DNA of 64,000 nt from Siphonodentalium dalli. Its lineage: Eukaryota; Mollusca; Scaphopoda; Gadilida; Siphonodentaliidae. Location of the stretch: NCBI GenBank assembly GCA_032622095.1, contig CP136066.1, positions 42,235,835-42,299,834 on the forward strand, written 5' to 3'. The position numbers and the translations under genes are program-made. Numbering within the stretch: the first letter of the stretch is position 1; the number at the start of each line of letters is the position of its first letter. The notes beneath the pieces are model-generated. The model searched no databases. It saw nothing but the letters and a program-made list of their open reading frames with translations, and was not told where the DNA came from. Below are positions 24,401-39,400 of the stretch, piece by piece.

Positions 24401-27400
24401 TAAGCCAATGTATTCTCTTATATATGAGAAACTCCCTATGGGGAAACTCGCATTATTGGTATTGGCAAAATTTCAGGAAGTTCCAGTCATGGAAGGGTTA
24501 ACCCTTTACCCAACAAACCGGCCAAATAAAGCTTCAACAGCCTAAAATATCTTCGGTCTGTCTCAATAAAACCATACAAATATGGATATCATTGGAACCG
24601 GCTCATTGACCACATTTTGATGGTTATAGTTATGCCCTGTGCCAATGCATTCTCTTATATATGCGAGTCGACCATAGGTCGCCTCGCATATATAAGAGAA
24701 TGCATTGGCCTAAAAAAAATCTTTTTTAAACACTTTTTACCATTTTTTCTTACATTCTTTAACAATTTTATAATTTTTAATGTGTTAAGCCAATGCATTC
24801 TCTTATATATGCGAGGCGACCTATGGTCGACTCGCATATATAAGAGAATGCATTGGCACAGGGCCGTTCTATTGGGTAAAGGGTTAAGGGCTCATTTTGC
24901 CATAAATAGTTGGTGCTTCACACCATGTATGGCCTCATTCTGCTTAGGCCCTCTACTTCTATGGTAGACCTAGGATCAGATTGAAGTTCCCGAGTTGAAG
25001 TTGGTGATGTTCACCCATTGGGCACCTCGATTATGCATTTTATCTTCTGCAAATTAGGGGGATATAGAAACTTCCCAGAAGGGAAAATGTAAATAAAAAA
25101 AAATGTTAATTTGATACTATAGATACTTCCCAGAAGATGAGGCCTAAGCAGAATGAGGTCTCCAGAGGGTGTATTTAGTGATGCTATCCCGCTATGCGGG
25201 ATAGCGTCACTAAATTCACCATCTGGTGACCTCATTCTGCAAATGACAGACAGGCTGATAGCTTTAGGTTTCTCTCCATTTCTACCTTTCCCAAGCCTGT
25301 GTGTGCGACCTATTTCCAAAGCCTGTGTGTGCGACCATTTTCCCAAGCCTGTGTGTGCGACCTTTTTCCCTTGGTTAAATTTGAACTTTAAGCTCATCAT
25401 TAACAATTTCACATGCTATTTTATTTGTGTTTTCTTCAGAATTTCCAGGTACCCCATGAATCAACAATTATTTTCCCACAAAGCTCTCTTGATTGGCGAC
25501 ATCACGCTCAAAGACAACGATAAATTCATTCTCCTTGATGCAGCCTTAAAATTTATTAAATCGTCCGGCAGATTCTCGTGATTAATCAATAAACTAAATT
25601 TATTATATATGTATCCTTGTGTATATCTGTATATCTATGTATACATAAGCGTATATAGAATTCAGTCATCATAAAAACCATTAAGTAAAACGTTCATGTA
25701 CAAACTCCCCTGTCGGCTATATAGTTAGCCACCCCTAACAAATGTACCCCCATTAACGAACCACATGACTTATATATTTAACTCGCACCCCAGACTTACC
25801 CCCACCACCACCACCACACTATCACTCACCAGTAATAATTAATAGTATAGTTATTCAAATTCAATTGTTATTGTATACATGCACCCGTCATGCCAAACCT
25901 ATTCTGTTTAATATACCATTTATATTTGTTGTCATACTTATTCTGTATTGTGGGGAGCGGAGGACCATCCAAGTTTTAAGAACTTGTCCTCCAATCCCCT
26001 AGTATCTGTATATGAATATACTATTAAAATATGTTTAACCCTTTCAGTGCCAGGGGCGGATCTCATCGGCCTCAATTTACGGTCTGTAAAATCGGCCCTA
26101 AATTTTATTTTAAATTTTGTTTTTTTTGTTTAGATTTTTTTGGGTTGAATTTTTTTTGGGTATTCTTAAACATGCTATAGCGAGCTAAAAACAAACTGGA
26201 TAAAACCTTAGGGGTATGTTATAACTCAAAACTATCACCAAGTATTCATAGTAATAATTTTGATGCCCATGAAAAACGTAAGATTCCCTGGCACTAAACC
26301 TACAAAATAAGTCTGTTAAAGAATATAAGAAAAAAATATTAAAATTGTAAAAAATTATAAAAAATAATAACAAATGATGAAAAATTGTTAGGCCAATGCA
26401 TTCTCTTATATATGCGAGGAGACCTATGGTCGACTCGCATATATAAGAGAATGCATTGGCACAGGGTATATGGGTTGATACAAAAATCGGACCTGGCACT
26501 GAAAGGGTTAAACCAAAAATCAACAGTTGTGCTGTATTATTCAAGGTTATCAAGTTCATCCTTCAGTTTTAGATTATCTAATCGAAGCCCAAACACTTCA
26601 TGTTCGAAGTCCTTAACCCTTTCATGACGGGAGCTGAGCTGGTTCAGCATTAAAAATCCTGTGTCAGTGCATTCTCTTATATATGCGAGTCTCGCATATA
26701 GTGAATGCTATGGCTTACAAGGTCAAGGTAAATATTGTTAGGCCAATATATTCTCTTATATATGCAAGGCTCCCTATGGGAGATTTGATATATATAAGAG
26801 AATGCACTGGCACAGGATCATTAATGCTGCACCAGCACCTGGGGACCCCATTCTGCTAATGCCCAGCACCATATTTTGAGTCCTGTTAACTATTTTAACC
26901 AGCAATACGATGATGAACTGGGGTAAACATAAGAAATTAGACAAACCTTCATCCATGTTGTACAGTTCTCTGGACCATACTCGAGGAATTTTCCGTATAA
27001 AATCCGACATCTGTCAAACTCACGGAGTTGAAGCTCCAGGTCAATGTAGTTTCTAAACAGTTTATTCTTTGGACATTTTCCGATAGATGCTCCCTGAAAT
27101 ATGAAGCATAGTAAACTGATATAAAATTTAAATAAAAGGTCAGCAGACTACAGTGTCCCCCGACAACGTGACAAGTCGATGCCGCTTTGTTAAAGAAATT
27201 TTAAAAAATGTCGAAAAGGGTTAATAACTCCGTCAAAATATAATTTTTCCGTCATCTATATACATGAAGCACATCTTCAGTATATGGGCAACAATATTCT
27301 GAAGTTTCAAATCTCTGGGATGAAATCTGCAGGAGGAGATGATTACACCATGAAGGTACTCAAAAGTGTGACGAACTGACGGATGAACGGACGGCTAGAC

Positions 27401-30400
27401 AAACGGACGGACAGAGCCCGTTTCTATAGTCCCCCGAAAACAAATTTTTCGGGGGACAATAAATGGCTGCTATGCAACACGTAGGAATGACAATACAAAG
27501 ATTTTTAAATTTGAAAGGATAAATATATACAAGAGAATAATTATCAATATTGCATATATATTCAGTGAAATATTCAAGTGCAAAGAGATATCTTACATCT
27601 ATACAAATCGTAATACCCAAGTATTTTGTATGTTACAAGCTCCCTCTGTGAATCATTTTCTATGTTATAATAATAACAAAATAATATTGCTTATATAGCG
27701 CTTATCTCCAGTACCATGAGCCGACCCCAAGCGCTTCACATTATTACCCCAGCTGTTGAGTAATGCCGAGTCTTGTGCCTGCTGCCATTTTACAGGCGCT
27801 TCACTAGAGAGGCTCAAGCCTTGAAATAGGGTGTCTGTCATTTGCAGAATGAGGTCCCCAGAGGGTGAATTTAGTGATGCTACCCCGCATAGCGGGCTAG
27901 CATCACCAAATTCACCCTCTGGGGACCTCATTCTGCTTACACCTCAGCAGAATGAGGTCCCCAGAGGGTGAATTTGTTGATGCTAGCCCGCTAGCATCAC
28001 TAAATTCACCCTCTGGGGACCTCATTCTGCAAATGACAGGCACCCTATTTCAAGGCTTGGTCAGAGGCTTAAGCTTGCTGAACAAACCAGGTCGCTATTT
28101 CTCGTCTATATACGACAAAGCAAGCACAGTACAAGTTACTACAGGTGTGAGATTTGAACGTCAAACATCTCTCAGACTAATAGTGATATATTATCAAGTC
28201 TTGAAATCAGAATGAGGTCCCAGAGGGTGAATTTAGTGAATCTACCCCACACAGTGGGCTAGCATCACTAAATTCACCATCTGGGACCTCATTCTGTGTA
28301 GGCCTCATCTTCTGGGAAGTATCTATAGTCTAAAATTAGCATTGTTTTTAGTGTTCAGTTTCTATATCCCCTAATTTTGCAGAAGATAAAATGTATAATC
28401 GAGGTGACTGTTGGGTGAACATCACCAACATCAACTGGGAAACTTCAATCTGATCCTAGGTCTCCCATAGCAGTTGAGATCTAAGCAGAATGAGGTCCCC
28501 AGAGGGTGAATTTGGTGAGGCTAGTCCACTGTGCGGGATAGCATCACTAAATTTACCCTCTGGGGACCTCATTCTGCTTAGGCCTCATCTACTGGGAGGT
28601 ATCTATAGTCTCAAATTAGCATTGTTTTCAGTGTTCAGTTTCTATATCCCCTAATTTTGCAGAAGATAAAATGTATAATCGCGGTGACTAATGGGTCAAC
28701 ATCACCAACATCAACTGGGAAACTTCAATCTGATCCTAGGTCTCCCATAGCAGTTGAGATCTAAGCAGAATGAGGTCCCCAGAGGGTGAATTTGGTGAGG
28801 CTAGTCCACCGTGCGGGATAGCATCACTAAATTCACCCTCTGGGGACCTCATTCTGCTTAGGCCTCATCTACTGGGAGGTATCTATAGTCTCAAATTAGC
28901 ATTGTTTTCAGTGTTCAGTTTCTATATCCCCTAATTTTGCAGAAGATAAAATGCATAATCGCGGTGACTAATGGGTCAACATCACCAACTTCAACTGGGG
29001 AACTTTAATTTGATCCTTGGTCTCCCATAGCAGTTGAGATCTAAGCAGAATGAGGTCCCCAGAGGGTGAATTTGGTAAGGCTAGTCTGCCGTGTGGGATA
29101 GCATCACTAAATTCACCCTCTGGGGACCTCATTCTGCAAATGACAGACACACTATTTCAAGGTTTGTATATGATGTATTCAGGGTTGCAGGACTATTTTT
29201 TTTATGAAATCAAATACTGTGAATGGCATTAATTTTGTCAGTATCAATTTTTGTGGTTTAGCAACAATAGACTTTTTCTTGGGTTCATAAATTTGTGGGT
29301 TATCTGAAAGACATTATCTTGTTTGAAATAATATAAATTTTCCATTTATTTTGTATAGTTTCAATGACTTAGAAGGGGAGCAATAATTATTGAATTGGCA
29401 AAATGACACTGTTTGGTATTTATAAGTCATATTGGTTTTTTTTTTTTAGTAGAATAAAACCAATTAGATATGATTTTGTATATTGTGGTTTATTTATTGG
29501 GGTTTCGTATCGCTTCCAGAAGTGAGGGCTATATCATGACGTTGCCAGTTTTATCGGTGATGGGAAACTCTGTGCACTAAGGTAAATCTAGCAGTGATTT
29601 TATTGGCTGGAAAAATGACCCATTGTGGCCGGCGATACCACAGACCATCACCGAGTAACTGGCAACTCCCCCAGATAGCGATATGTGATACAGTCAGCGA
29701 TGACTCCACTGGGAATTGAACCCATATCTCTAGCGCTGGAGAGTGAGTCGGTCTGGAGCAGAGCCCCTTACCGACTGAGCCACCGGGGTCCCTATATTAA
29801 TGTTGTAACTAAAGGTATAAGCAAGCCTTGAAATAGTGTGCCTGTCATTTGCAGAATGAGGTCCCCAGAGGGTGAATTTAGTGATGCTACCCCGCATAGT
29901 GGGCTAGCATCACCAAATTCACCCTCTGGGGAATGAGGTTCCCAGAGGGTGAATTTGGTGATGCTAGCCTGATATGCGGGGGAGCATCACTAAATTCACC
30001 CTATGGGAACCTCATTCTGCAAATGACAGACAAACTATTTCAAGGCTTGGGTATAAGTATAAAAATCCTGAACATATCCTTAAGTTTCTATTAATAAATA
30101 CCTACCAGGATTTTTCGTGCGGCCAGTATATTTTTCTGTCTGACCTCAAACTGTGCAAACAGTATCCACAGCTTGGCGAATGTGAACTTTTTATGTGGAA
30201 GAATATCGAGGCAAGCTTTATAAATGTCTCTTGTTCGTTCTATATTCCTGGCTTCAAGCTCCTCAAACACAGCATAGTTTATCCACAAATAAATATATCG
30301 CCTCCAATGTCGCTTCTCCTGAAACATGAATAAATAACTTTAACACATCCATGCGCCTTTTTCTGAAATAAAAATAACTATTTATAAATACCAATGTCCA

Positions 30401-33400
30401 ATGTGTTTTTGTGTTGAAATATAAATAAATATAATGTGCCTCAAATGTCGCCATCAGAGCTGTTAAGTTCCACGGATTGTCCGTGAGACTCACGGATTTC
30501 CACGGCAATTCCGCAAACACGGATAACCCCCAATTTCTCACGGATTCGTCAAAACACCACATTGAAAATCCCAAAACGAAGTTTTTTTTATTTTTTAAAT
30601 TAGTGCATTTGCGGGAATTCCCCAAATGACAGTGACTTCCTTATTTCCGGTACCGTAAATACCCACACATTAACATTCACAGAATGTATCGTCGGTAACT
30701 TTTGATTGAAGACTCAATTTGTGGTGAACTGTGACTGATATTAATTGATTTTCACACTCTGGTGAAGCCACACGTATGGAGGGTGTTGTTTTAGTAAACA
30801 ATACGTATAATCACAAGTGTGCAAAGTTCTGTATTGTTAGGCCTCATTGATGAACATTTCTTAGTAACGGATTAGTGGCATGCATTGCAAACGAAATAAA
30901 ACAATACGTTTAATCACAAGTGTGCAGCTGTATTGTGAGGCCTCATTGATGAACATAAGTAATGGATACTTTATGATTTAAGTTCACTGATAGTGGTATG
31001 CATTGAGAACGGAATGTGTCTTTTATTTTGCGGGTAAAACTTTTAAGACGGGTCATTTTGTACTTTCGGTTTCACGCATACATGTCCGGTTGTAACCTGT
31101 GTAACTCGGATTCGTTTTGACTAACTTTAAACAAAGTTTCTGCTTCTTAAAATTTGTTAATAAATGGTGGAATGTGTGCATTTCTTTTGTGGGTTAAACC
31201 GTAAGACGAGTCCATTTTGTCGTTTATTACGATGTTGTACTTTCGGTTTCGCGCATATCCGGCTGTTTCCGGTGGAATTCTGAATATTTTTACGAAGTGT
31301 GATCTGCTTCTTTCTTTTTAATAAATGGTGGTATCTCCCACACAGAGCAGCTCTATTACAATTACCAACAGGACATTCATTGCGATTTTATTTAGGTCTA
31401 TATATTTATAAAATAGAAACTCATAAAAATTATGCAATCTTCATCATAAAAATTATTTTTGGAACATGAACATATTTGGGCATACCTCACGCAAAAATCT
31501 CACGGATTGACATTTTCAAAACTTAACAGGTCTGGTCGCCATCCTGAATTTTAAGGAAAAGTTTTCAGAACTAGAGGTGTATGTATACGGACCTGAGAGA
31601 TGGGGTATGTATAATGACCTGAGAGATGGGGTATGTATACTGACATGAGAGAGGGGAGTATGTATACTGACCCGATAGAGGGGTGTATGTAAACTGACCT
31701 GAGAGATGGGGTATGTATACTGACCTGAGAGAGGGGTGTATGTATACTGACCCGATAGAGGGGTGTATGTATACGGACCTGAGAGAGGGGTGTATGTATA
31801 CTGACCCGATAGAGGGGTGTATGTATACGGACCTGAGAGATGGGGTATGTATACTGACCTGAGAGAGGGGTGTATGTATACTGACCCGATAGAGGGGTGT
31901 ATGTATACGGACCTGAGAGATGGTGTATGTATACGGACCTGAGAGATGGGGTATGTATACGGACCTGAGAGATGGGGTATGTATACTGACCTGAGAGAGG
32001 GGTGTATGTATACTGACCCGATAGAGGGGTGTATGTATACTGACCCGATAGAGGGGTGTATGTATACTGACATGAGAGAGGGGTGTATGTATACTGACCC
32101 GATAGAGGGGTGTATGTATACTGACCCGATAGAGGGGTGTATGTATACTGACCTGAGAGATGGGTATGTATACGGACCTGATAGATGGGGTATGTATACT
32201 GACCTGAGAGATGGGTATGTATACGGACCTGAGAGATGGGGTATGTATACGGACCTGAGAGATGGGTGTATGTAAACTGACATGAGAGAGGGGAGTATGT
32301 ATACTGACATGAGAGATGGGTATGTATACTGACATGAGAGAGGGGAGTATGTATACTGACATGAGAGAGGGGTGTATGTATACTGACCTGAGAGATGGGT
32401 GTATGTATACTGACCTGAGAGATGGGGTATGTATACTGACCTGAGAGATGGGTATGTATACGGACCTGAGAGATGGGGTATGTATACTGACCTGAGAGAT
32501 GGGTGTATGTATACTGACCCGATAGAGGGGTGTATGTATACTGACCTGAGAGATGGGTATGTATACTGACCCGATAGAGGGGTGTATGTATACGGACCTG
32601 AGAGATGGGGTATGTAAACTGACCTGAGAGATGGGGTATGTATACGGACCTGAGAGAGGGGTGTATGTATACTGACTGAGAGATGGGGTATGTATACTGA
32701 CTGAGAGATGGTGTATGTAAACGGACCTGAGAGATGGGGTATGTATACTGACCTGAGAGATGGGGTATGTATACGGACCTGAGAGAGGGGTGTATGTATA
32801 CTGACATGAGAGATGGGGTATGTATACTGACATGAGAGATGGTGTATGTATACTGACATGAGAGAGGGGAGTATGTATACGGACCTGAGAGATGGGGTAT
32901 GTATACGGACCTGAGAGATGGGGTATGTATACGGACCTGAGAGATGGGGTATGTATACGGACCTGAGAGATGGGGTATGTATACGGACCTGAGAGATGGG
33001 GTATGTATACGGACCTGAGAGATGGGGTATGTATACGGACCTGAGAGAGGGGTGTATGTATACTGACATGAGAGATGGGGTATGTATACTGACCTGAGAG
33101 ATGGGGTATGTATACGGACCTGAGAGAGGGGTGTATGTATACGGACCTGAGAGATGGGTATGTATACTGACCCGATAGAGGGGTGTATGTATACGGACCT
33201 GAGAGATGGGTATGTATACTGACCTGAGAGATGGGGTATGTATACTGACCTGATAGAGGGGAGTATGTATACTGACATGAGAGATGGGGTATGTATACGG
33301 ACCTGAGAGATGGGGTATGTATACGGACCTGAGAGATGGGGTATGTATACGGACCTGAGAGATGGGGTATGTATACGGACCTGAGAGATGGGGTATGTAT

Positions 33401-36400
33401 ACGGACCTGAGAGATGGGGTATGTATACGGACCTGAGAGAGGGGTGTATGTATACTGACATGAGAGATGGGGTATGTATACTGACCTGAGAGATGGGGTA
33501 TGTATACGGACCTGAGAGAGGGGTGTATGTATACGGACCTGAGAGATGGGTATGTATACTGACCCGATAGAGGGGTGTATGTATACGGACCTGAGAGATG
33601 GGTATGTATACTGACCTGAGAGATGGGGTATGTATACTGACCTGAGAGAGGGGTGTATGTATACTGACATGAGAGATGGGGTATGTATACTGACCTGAGA
33701 GATGGGGTATGTATACTGACCTGAGAGATGGGTATGTATACGGACCTGAGAGATGGGGTATGTATACGGACCTGAGAGAGGGGTGTATGTATACTGACAT
33801 GAGAGATGGGGTATGTATACTGACATGAGAGAGGGGTGTATGTATACTGACCCGATAGAGGGGTGTATGTATACTGACCTGAGAGATGGGTATGTATACT
33901 GACCCGATAGAGGGGTGTATGTATACGGACCTGAGAGATGGGGTATGTATACGGACCTGAGAGATGGGTATGTATACTGACCCGATAGAGGGGGGTATGT
34001 ATACGGACCTGAGAGATGGGGTATGTATACGGACCTGAGAGAGGGGTGTATGTATACTGACTGAGAGATGGGGTATGTATACTGACTGAGAGATGGTGTA
34101 TGTAAACGGACCTGAGAGATGGGGTATGTATACTGACCTGAGAGATGGGGTATGTATACGGACCTGAGAGATGGGGTATGTATACTGACCCGATAGAGGG
34201 GGGTATGTATACGGACCTGAGAGATGGGGTATGTATACGGACCTGAGAGATGGGGTATGTATACGGACCTGAGAGATGGGGTATGTATACTGACATGAGA
34301 GAGGGGTGTATGTATACTGACATGAGAGAGGGGTGTATGTATACTGACATGAGAGAGGGGAGTATGTATACTGACATGAGAGAGGGGAGTATGTATACTG
34401 ACATGAGAGAGGGGTGTATGTATACTGACCCGATAGAGGGGTGTATGTATACTGACCTGAGAGATGGGGTATGTATACGGACCTGAGAGAGGGGAGTATG
34501 TATACTGACATGAGAGAGGGGAGTATGTATACTGACATGAGAGAGGGGTGTATGTATACTGACATGAGAGAGGGGAGTATGTATACTGACATGAGAGAGG
34601 GGAGTATGTATACGGACCTGAGAGAGGGGAGTATGTATACTGACATGAGAGAGGGGAGTATGTATACTGACATGAGAGAGGGGTGTATGTATACTGACAT
34701 GAGAGAGGGGTGTATGTATACTGACATGAGAGAGGGGAGTATGTATACTGACATGAGAGAGGGGTGTATGTATACTGACCTGAGAGATGGGGTATGTATA
34801 CTGACCCGATAGAGGGGTGTATGTATACTGACCCGATAGAGGGGGTATGTAAACTGACATGAGAGAGGGGTGTATGTATACTGACCTGAGAGAGGGGTGT
34901 ATGTATACTGATCTGAGAGAGGGGTGTATGTATACTGACCTGAGAGATGGGGTATGTAAACGGACCCGATAGAGGGGTGTATGTAAACTGACCTGTGATG
35001 GAGGAACATTGGCTATGGCTCGTTCGTACGTCTCCTCTACCTGAGCGATATCACCATCTGATTCCAGGAGTCTGAGGTAATCAAACCATGAATCATAATT
35101 GGTCGGATTTTCTTTGATCTCCTAAAAATGAGTATTAAAAAGACATGTTATATTCAGGCAATATTTAACCCTTTACCCAACAAACCGGCCAAAACCGGCC
35201 AAATAAAGCTTCAACAGCCTAAAATATCTTCGGTCTATCTCAATAGAACCATACAAATATGGATATCATTGGAATCGGCTCCTTGACCACATTGTGATGG
35301 TTACAGTTATGCCCTGTGCCAATGCATTCTCTTATATATGCGAGTCGACCAAAGGTCGCCTCGCATATATAAGAGAATGCATTGGCCTAAAAAAAATCTT
35401 TTTTTAACACTTTTTACCATTTTTTCTTACATTCTTTAACAATTTTATAATTTTTAATGTGTTAAGCCAATGCATTCTCTTATATATGCGAGGCGACCTA
35501 TGGTCGACTCGCATATATAAGAGAATGCATTGGCACAGGGCCGTTCTGTTGGGTCAAGGGTTAATAAATGAAAGTGTCAACGACACTGTAGCTCAACTTA
35601 GGTAGGGGAATAATTTAATGGTTGACAATAAATGGAGGAATAGGAAAGGTGTTAATTGAAATGTCTAAGTAAGACAAGATGAACATGTCAATATCAACAT
35701 TCATGACAAGTTCCATGATGATCGGATCAGGGATGTGGTGAGTATGGTGTACCAAAGGATTTAGTGATGCAAAGAGTAAATTCTAAAATGGCCACCGGCA
35801 GCCATGTTTTTTGCCGAATGACCCCAAAATAACTCGTTCCCATCTACATGTCATTGTTAACATCCATCGCTGGAGGTGCCGTTTATGTCATTGACGGAAT
35901 TGCAGCAACAACTCCCTTATGACAAATTTCATTATGATCAGACGAATAGTACGACCTGTAGCCCGCGCCAATGGATTTAATTTTGAAATCCAAGATGGCC
36001 ACCAGTGGCCATGTTTTTTTGGCCGAATGAACCCAAAATGACTCGTTCCCATCTACATGTCAATGTCAACAGCCATGACAAATCTCATAATGATCTAACC
36101 AAAGATACAACCTGTAGCCTGTGCCAAAGGATTTAGTCATGCAAAGAGTAAAATCCAAGATGGCTGCTGGCGGCCATGTTTTTTGGCCGAATGACCCCAA
36201 AAGGTCATTGCTAACATCCATGACAAATTTCATGATGATCATACGAATAGTACGACCTGTAGCCCGCGCCAATAGATTTAATTTTGAAATCCAAGATAGC
36301 CGCCAGCGGCCATGTTTTTTGCCCGAATGACCCCAAAAGGACTCGTTCCCATCTACATGTCATTGTTAACATCCATGACAAATTTCATGAAGATCCGACC

Positions 36401-39400
36401 AAAGCTACGACCTGTAACCCGCGCCAAAGGATTTAGTCATGCAAAGAGTAAAATCCAATATGGCTGCTGGCGGCAATGTTTTTTGGCCGAACGACCCCAA
36501 AATGACTCGTTCCCATCTACATGTCAATATTAACATCCATGTCAAATTTCATGATGATCATACGAATAGTACGACCTGTAGCCCGCGCCAATGGATTTAA
36601 TTTTGAAATCCAAATTGTCCACCAGCAGCCATGTTTTTTAGCCGAATGAACCCAAAATGACTCGTTCCCATCTACATGACAATGTCAACAGCCATGACAA
36701 ATCTCATAATGATCTAACCAAAGATACGACCTGTAGCCCGCGCCAAAGGATTTAGTCATGCAAAGAGTAAAATCCAAGATGGCTGCTGGCCGCCATGTTT
36801 TTTGGCCGAATGACCCCAAAATGACTCGTTCCCATCTACATGTCAATATTAACATCCATGACAAATTTCATGATGATCAGACGAATAGTACGACCTGTAG
36901 CCTGCACCAAAGGATTTAATTTTGAAATCCAAGATGGCCGCCAGCGGCCATGTTTTTTGGCCGAATGACCACAAAATGACTCGTTCCCATCTACATGTCA
37001 ATGTCAACAGCCATGACAAATCTCATGAAGATCTGACCAAAGCTACGACCTGTAGCCCGCGTCAAAGGATTTAGTCATGCAAAGAGTAAAATCCAAGATG
37101 GCTGCTGGCGGCCATGTTTTTTGTCCGAACGACCCCAAAATGACTCGTTCCCATCTACATGTCAATATTAACATTCATGACAAATTTCATAATGATCAGA
37201 CGAACAGTACGACCTGTAGCCCACGCCAATGGATTTAATTTTTAAATCCAAGATGGCCACCAGGGGCAATGTTTTTTGGCCGAATGACCTCAAAATGACT
37301 CGTTCCCATCTACATGTCAATGTCAACATTCATGACAAATTTCCTAAAGATCAGACCAAAGGTACGACCTGTAGCCCACGCCAAAGGAAATTGTTGACGG
37401 ACACACATACACACGGACGACGGACGCCAACCCACGGCAATAGCTCAAACTTACAAAGTAAGTTGAGCTAATAAATGCAATATCATTGAAGAGAATTATT
37501 TTTCCGTGAAATGCTTCTCTAATGTCAGCACTAGCCATCAAATAAAATTACCTTCATTTGTCATTCCCTGTTGGTTTTATTTAGTGGGAGATACACGGCT
37601 AGCTTCACTAAATTTATCTTCTGGGGACCTCATTCTGGTTAGGCTTACTCAGCCTTCCTGGGAAATATCTACAGTCTCAAATTAACCCTTTACCCGACAG
37701 AGCAGCCCTGTGCCAATGCATTCTCTTATATATGCGAGTCGACCATAGGTCGCCTCGCATATATAAGAGAATGCATTGGCTTAACACATTAAAAATTATA
37801 AAATTGTTAAAGAATGTAAGAAAAAATGGTAAAAAGTGTTACCATATATAAGAGAATGTGTCGCATATATAAGAGAATGCATTGGCACAGGGCATAACTG
37901 TAACTATCACAATGTGGTCAAGAAGCCGGTTCCAATGATATTCATATTTGTATGGTTCTATTGAGACAGACCGAAGATATTTTAGGCTGTTGCAGCTTTA
38001 TTTGGCCGGTTTGTTGGTTAAAGGGTTAACATTGTTTTCAAATACTTTTTCCTTTCTGTTCAATTTCAATATCTCCTTTTTGCAGAAGATAACATGCATA
38101 ATCGAGGTGACTAATGGGTGAGCATAACCAATTTCAACTGGGAAACTTCAATCTGATCCTAGGTCTCCCATAGCAGTTGAGGCCTAAGCAGATTGATGTA
38201 CCAGAAGGTGAATTTGGTGATGCTAGCCCATTGTGCGGAATAGTGTCACTAAATTCACCCTCAGGAAACCTCATTCTGCAAATTACAGACACCCAATTTC
38301 AATGCTTGCTGGTTCTCAGTTCATTCCTTAATATGAGGACGCTTCCATTGCCCTATTTCAAGGGCGTATGTGGGAAGAGAAATTTTGGTTAGGGGATAGG
38401 AACACTAAAAGGCTGTCTGGCGGAAACCATGAATTATTAGTACACCAGTCTTACCTCCTCATACTGGAATCTTACCATGAATTATTAGTACACCAGCCTT
38501 ACCTCCTCATATTGGAATCTTACCATGAATTATTAGTATTGGAATCTTACCATGAATTACCTCCTCATACTGGAATCTTACCATGAATTATTAGTACACC
38601 AGCCTTACCTCCTCATACTGGAATCTTCTCTTGCTGACTATCACGTCTTCAATCGCTGCCCGACTTCCAAACTTCTTCTCGTGGACGGTGTAAGCCTTAT
38701 ACACTTCTACACATCTATCTTTTGGCAGATGATCCAAGGCATATTTATAGATGACTCTGGCTCTCTCGTGCTACAAGAACAATATCACAGTGAGCTTAGT
38801 TTTACAAATTTCTGTAACTTTTCTTCTGTATATCAGGACAAAATATTGTCATTTTGTCATCTTAACCCTTCCATGACTGGAGCTGCCTAATATTTGCGAA
38901 AAACCCTGTGCCAATGCATTTTTTATATATGCGAGTCTGCCATTGGGAGCCTCAAGTATATAAGATAATACATTGGCCTAACAATATTTACCTTGACCTT
39001 GTAAGCCAGTATATTCTCTTATATATAAGAGAATGCACTGGCACAGGATCTTTAATGCTCCACCACCACAGCTCCCGTTATGAACCTCATTCAATCATAT
39101 TAATTTTGTTCATGATTTTATTATATTTACACTCACACATGCATTCGTACTGTGGAAGATGAATGCAGGACGTTGGTTGGTCAATATTATGTCACATGAC
39201 GTCACATGCTGACCCCAACTTGCATCCATTTTTGTGTAGATGCAACTTGCACCGAGCCACGATAATAACGTTGGAAATGGGCACTTAAAACTCATTTAAT
39301 CTGCCAGTTGACTCGGTTGAGTGTAAATATAAGTAATGGATGTTGATTTTGTTGCGTTCCATAGAGTATGGATGCAAGTTGGTCTGACATTTTAATGTGT

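Noticed and set aside
29700-29793. tRNA gene on the minus strand
   Set aside because: A and B boxes are present but the acceptor stem is absent and a long tail follows; it is the head of a SINE.
31946-34812. Plus-strand MYTD(L/M)REG repeat ORFs
   Set aside because: Same minisatellite read on the other strand.
31516-35009. Overlapping minus-strand ORFs of 751-1152 codons, rich in Tyr-Thr-His-Pro-Leu-Ser
   Set aside because: They read through a 25-27 bp minisatellite that lacks stops in every frame; three frames are open at once and the region is an intron of CRNKL1.
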